64,000 bases of DNA from Pseudomonas sp. RIT-562 (GTDB lineage Bacteria > Pseudomonadota > Gammaproteobacteria > Pseudomonadales > Pseudomonadaceae): contig NZ_JAPJIV010000006.1 of the NCBI RefSeq assembly GCF_026241895.1, positions 124,001 to 188,000 on the forward strand, read 5' to 3'. Made by a program: the position numbers and the translations under genes. Positions 63,692 through 64,000 of the stretch are shown here, piece after piece. The notes under the pieces were generated by a model, which made no database searches, was not told the DNA's origin, and saw only the letters and a program-made list of their open reading frames with translations. The stretch's first letter is position 1; each line of letters begins with the position of its first letter.

Positions 63692-64000
63692 GCGCGCTCT
63701 GGCCCTTCTGGTTTCGTCCTGCCTGGCTGCTGGTATTGCCGCTGCTGGCCTGGTTGCTGTGGCAGCTATGGCACCGGCAAAAACGTGCCGGGCGCTGGCA
63801 GATGATATTGCCCCCCGCCTTCCATGCGGCGCTGCTCAGCGGCGGCAGTGGACGCGACAGCAAGCTGCCCTGGGTCGCCCTGGGCCTGGCCTGGACGCTG
63901 GGACTTCTGGCCTTGCTGGGGCCAGGCTGGGAGCGCGTCGAGCAAACCAGCCAGAAGCCGGCTGACCCTCTGGTGGTGTTGCTGGAACTGACCCCGGAAA
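63688..64000 (+). CDS. BatB-like vWA protein, cut by window end (PA3074-like)
   Basis: Only the first 104 codons are in the window. The start encodes MSALWPFWFRPAWLLVLPLL and a second hydrophobic segment (VALGLAWTLGLLALLGPGW), followed by VLLELTPE, where the vWA MIDAS motif should begin. Such proteins usually carry a vWA and then a TPR domain (BatB/C type). The ATG at 63688 overlaps the previous stop. The 3' part lies beyond the window. Confidence 0.85.
   Translation, partial: MSALWPFWFRPAWLLVLPLLAWLLWQLWHRQKRAGRWQMILPPAFHAALLSGGSGRDSKLPWVALGLAWTLGLLALLGPGWERVEQTSQKPADPLVVLLELTPE

Noticed and set aside
1..64000. CRISPR arrays, tRNA genes, prophage or insertion sequences
   Set aside because: Repeats seen are REP-type palindromes without regular spacers; no cloverleaf-like gene, integrase or transposase was found.

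Overview
The window is a stretch of a Pseudomonas chromosome, most likely from the P. fluorescens species complex. The evidence is the GC-rich coding sequence, the dispersed Pseudomonas-type REP palindromes (arms such as GCGAGCAGGCTCACTCCTAC), the MuxABC-OpmB efflux operon, the large NAD-glutamate dehydrogenase and the gene order gdhB / small acidic protein / moxR-DUF58-DUF4381-vWA, which I recall from P. aeruginosa (PA3068-PA3074). No tRNA, rRNA, phage gene, transposase or CRISPR array was seen. All family names come from reading the sequence; no database search was possible.

Region 1 (1-20.5 kb) is dominated by alpha-glucan and trehalose metabolism. glgX on the + strand leads a chain with an acyl-CoA-dehydrogenase-like gene, a PIG-L deacetylase and a NodS-like methyltransferase. 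A second PIG-L paralogue follows and has lost a catalytic-motif Asp. On the - strand glgE, a treS-maltokinase fusion and glgB form the GlgE route (trehalose to maltose to maltose-1-phosphate to branched glucan), behind a candidate AlgU-type promoter. Between the two blocks lie three 139-bp tandem REP units, an endonuclease/phosphatase-family gene, an autotransporter with a beta-solenoid passenger, and a second barrel protein without a passenger. A tiny proline-rich protein, an MgtC-like membrane protein and a DUF3203-like protein end the region.

Region 2 (20.6-45.4 kb) holds a ccoG paralogue with a MocR/GntR regulator resembling MpaR, an SDR, a MucR-like MHYT-GGDEF-EAL protein, muxABC-opmB, tpx, an 885-bp inverted-repeat element, a YciI-like gene, a frameshifted HAD-hydrolase gene, a DUF3313 lipoprotein, an octaheme cytochrome with TPR-like repeats, and an orphan ccoN with a small partner gene. 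The ccoG and ccoN genes are 23 kb apart but share two 11-bp boxes at identical 15-bp spacing and near-identical distance from their starts. This strongly suggests one regulator controls both, perhaps the MocR protein encoded after ccoG.

Region 3 (45.4-56.6 kb) carries small metabolic and stress genes (GNAT, AhpD-like, PdxR-like regulator, ABM monooxygenase, cupin, lipoprotein) and gdhB. Region 4 (56.7-60.05 kb) is a low-GC accessory islet inserted before the conserved moxR operon. It encodes a 34-residue peptide with a strong ribosome-binding site, a perfect 26-bp palindrome, a stand-alone YcaO enzyme and a fused ABC exporter. This looks like a compact, cysteine-free RiPP (modified peptide) system that I do not recognise, and it is the best candidate for an undescribed system here. 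Region 5 (60.2-64 kb) is the moxR/DUF58/DUF4381/vWA operon, cut off by the window edge.
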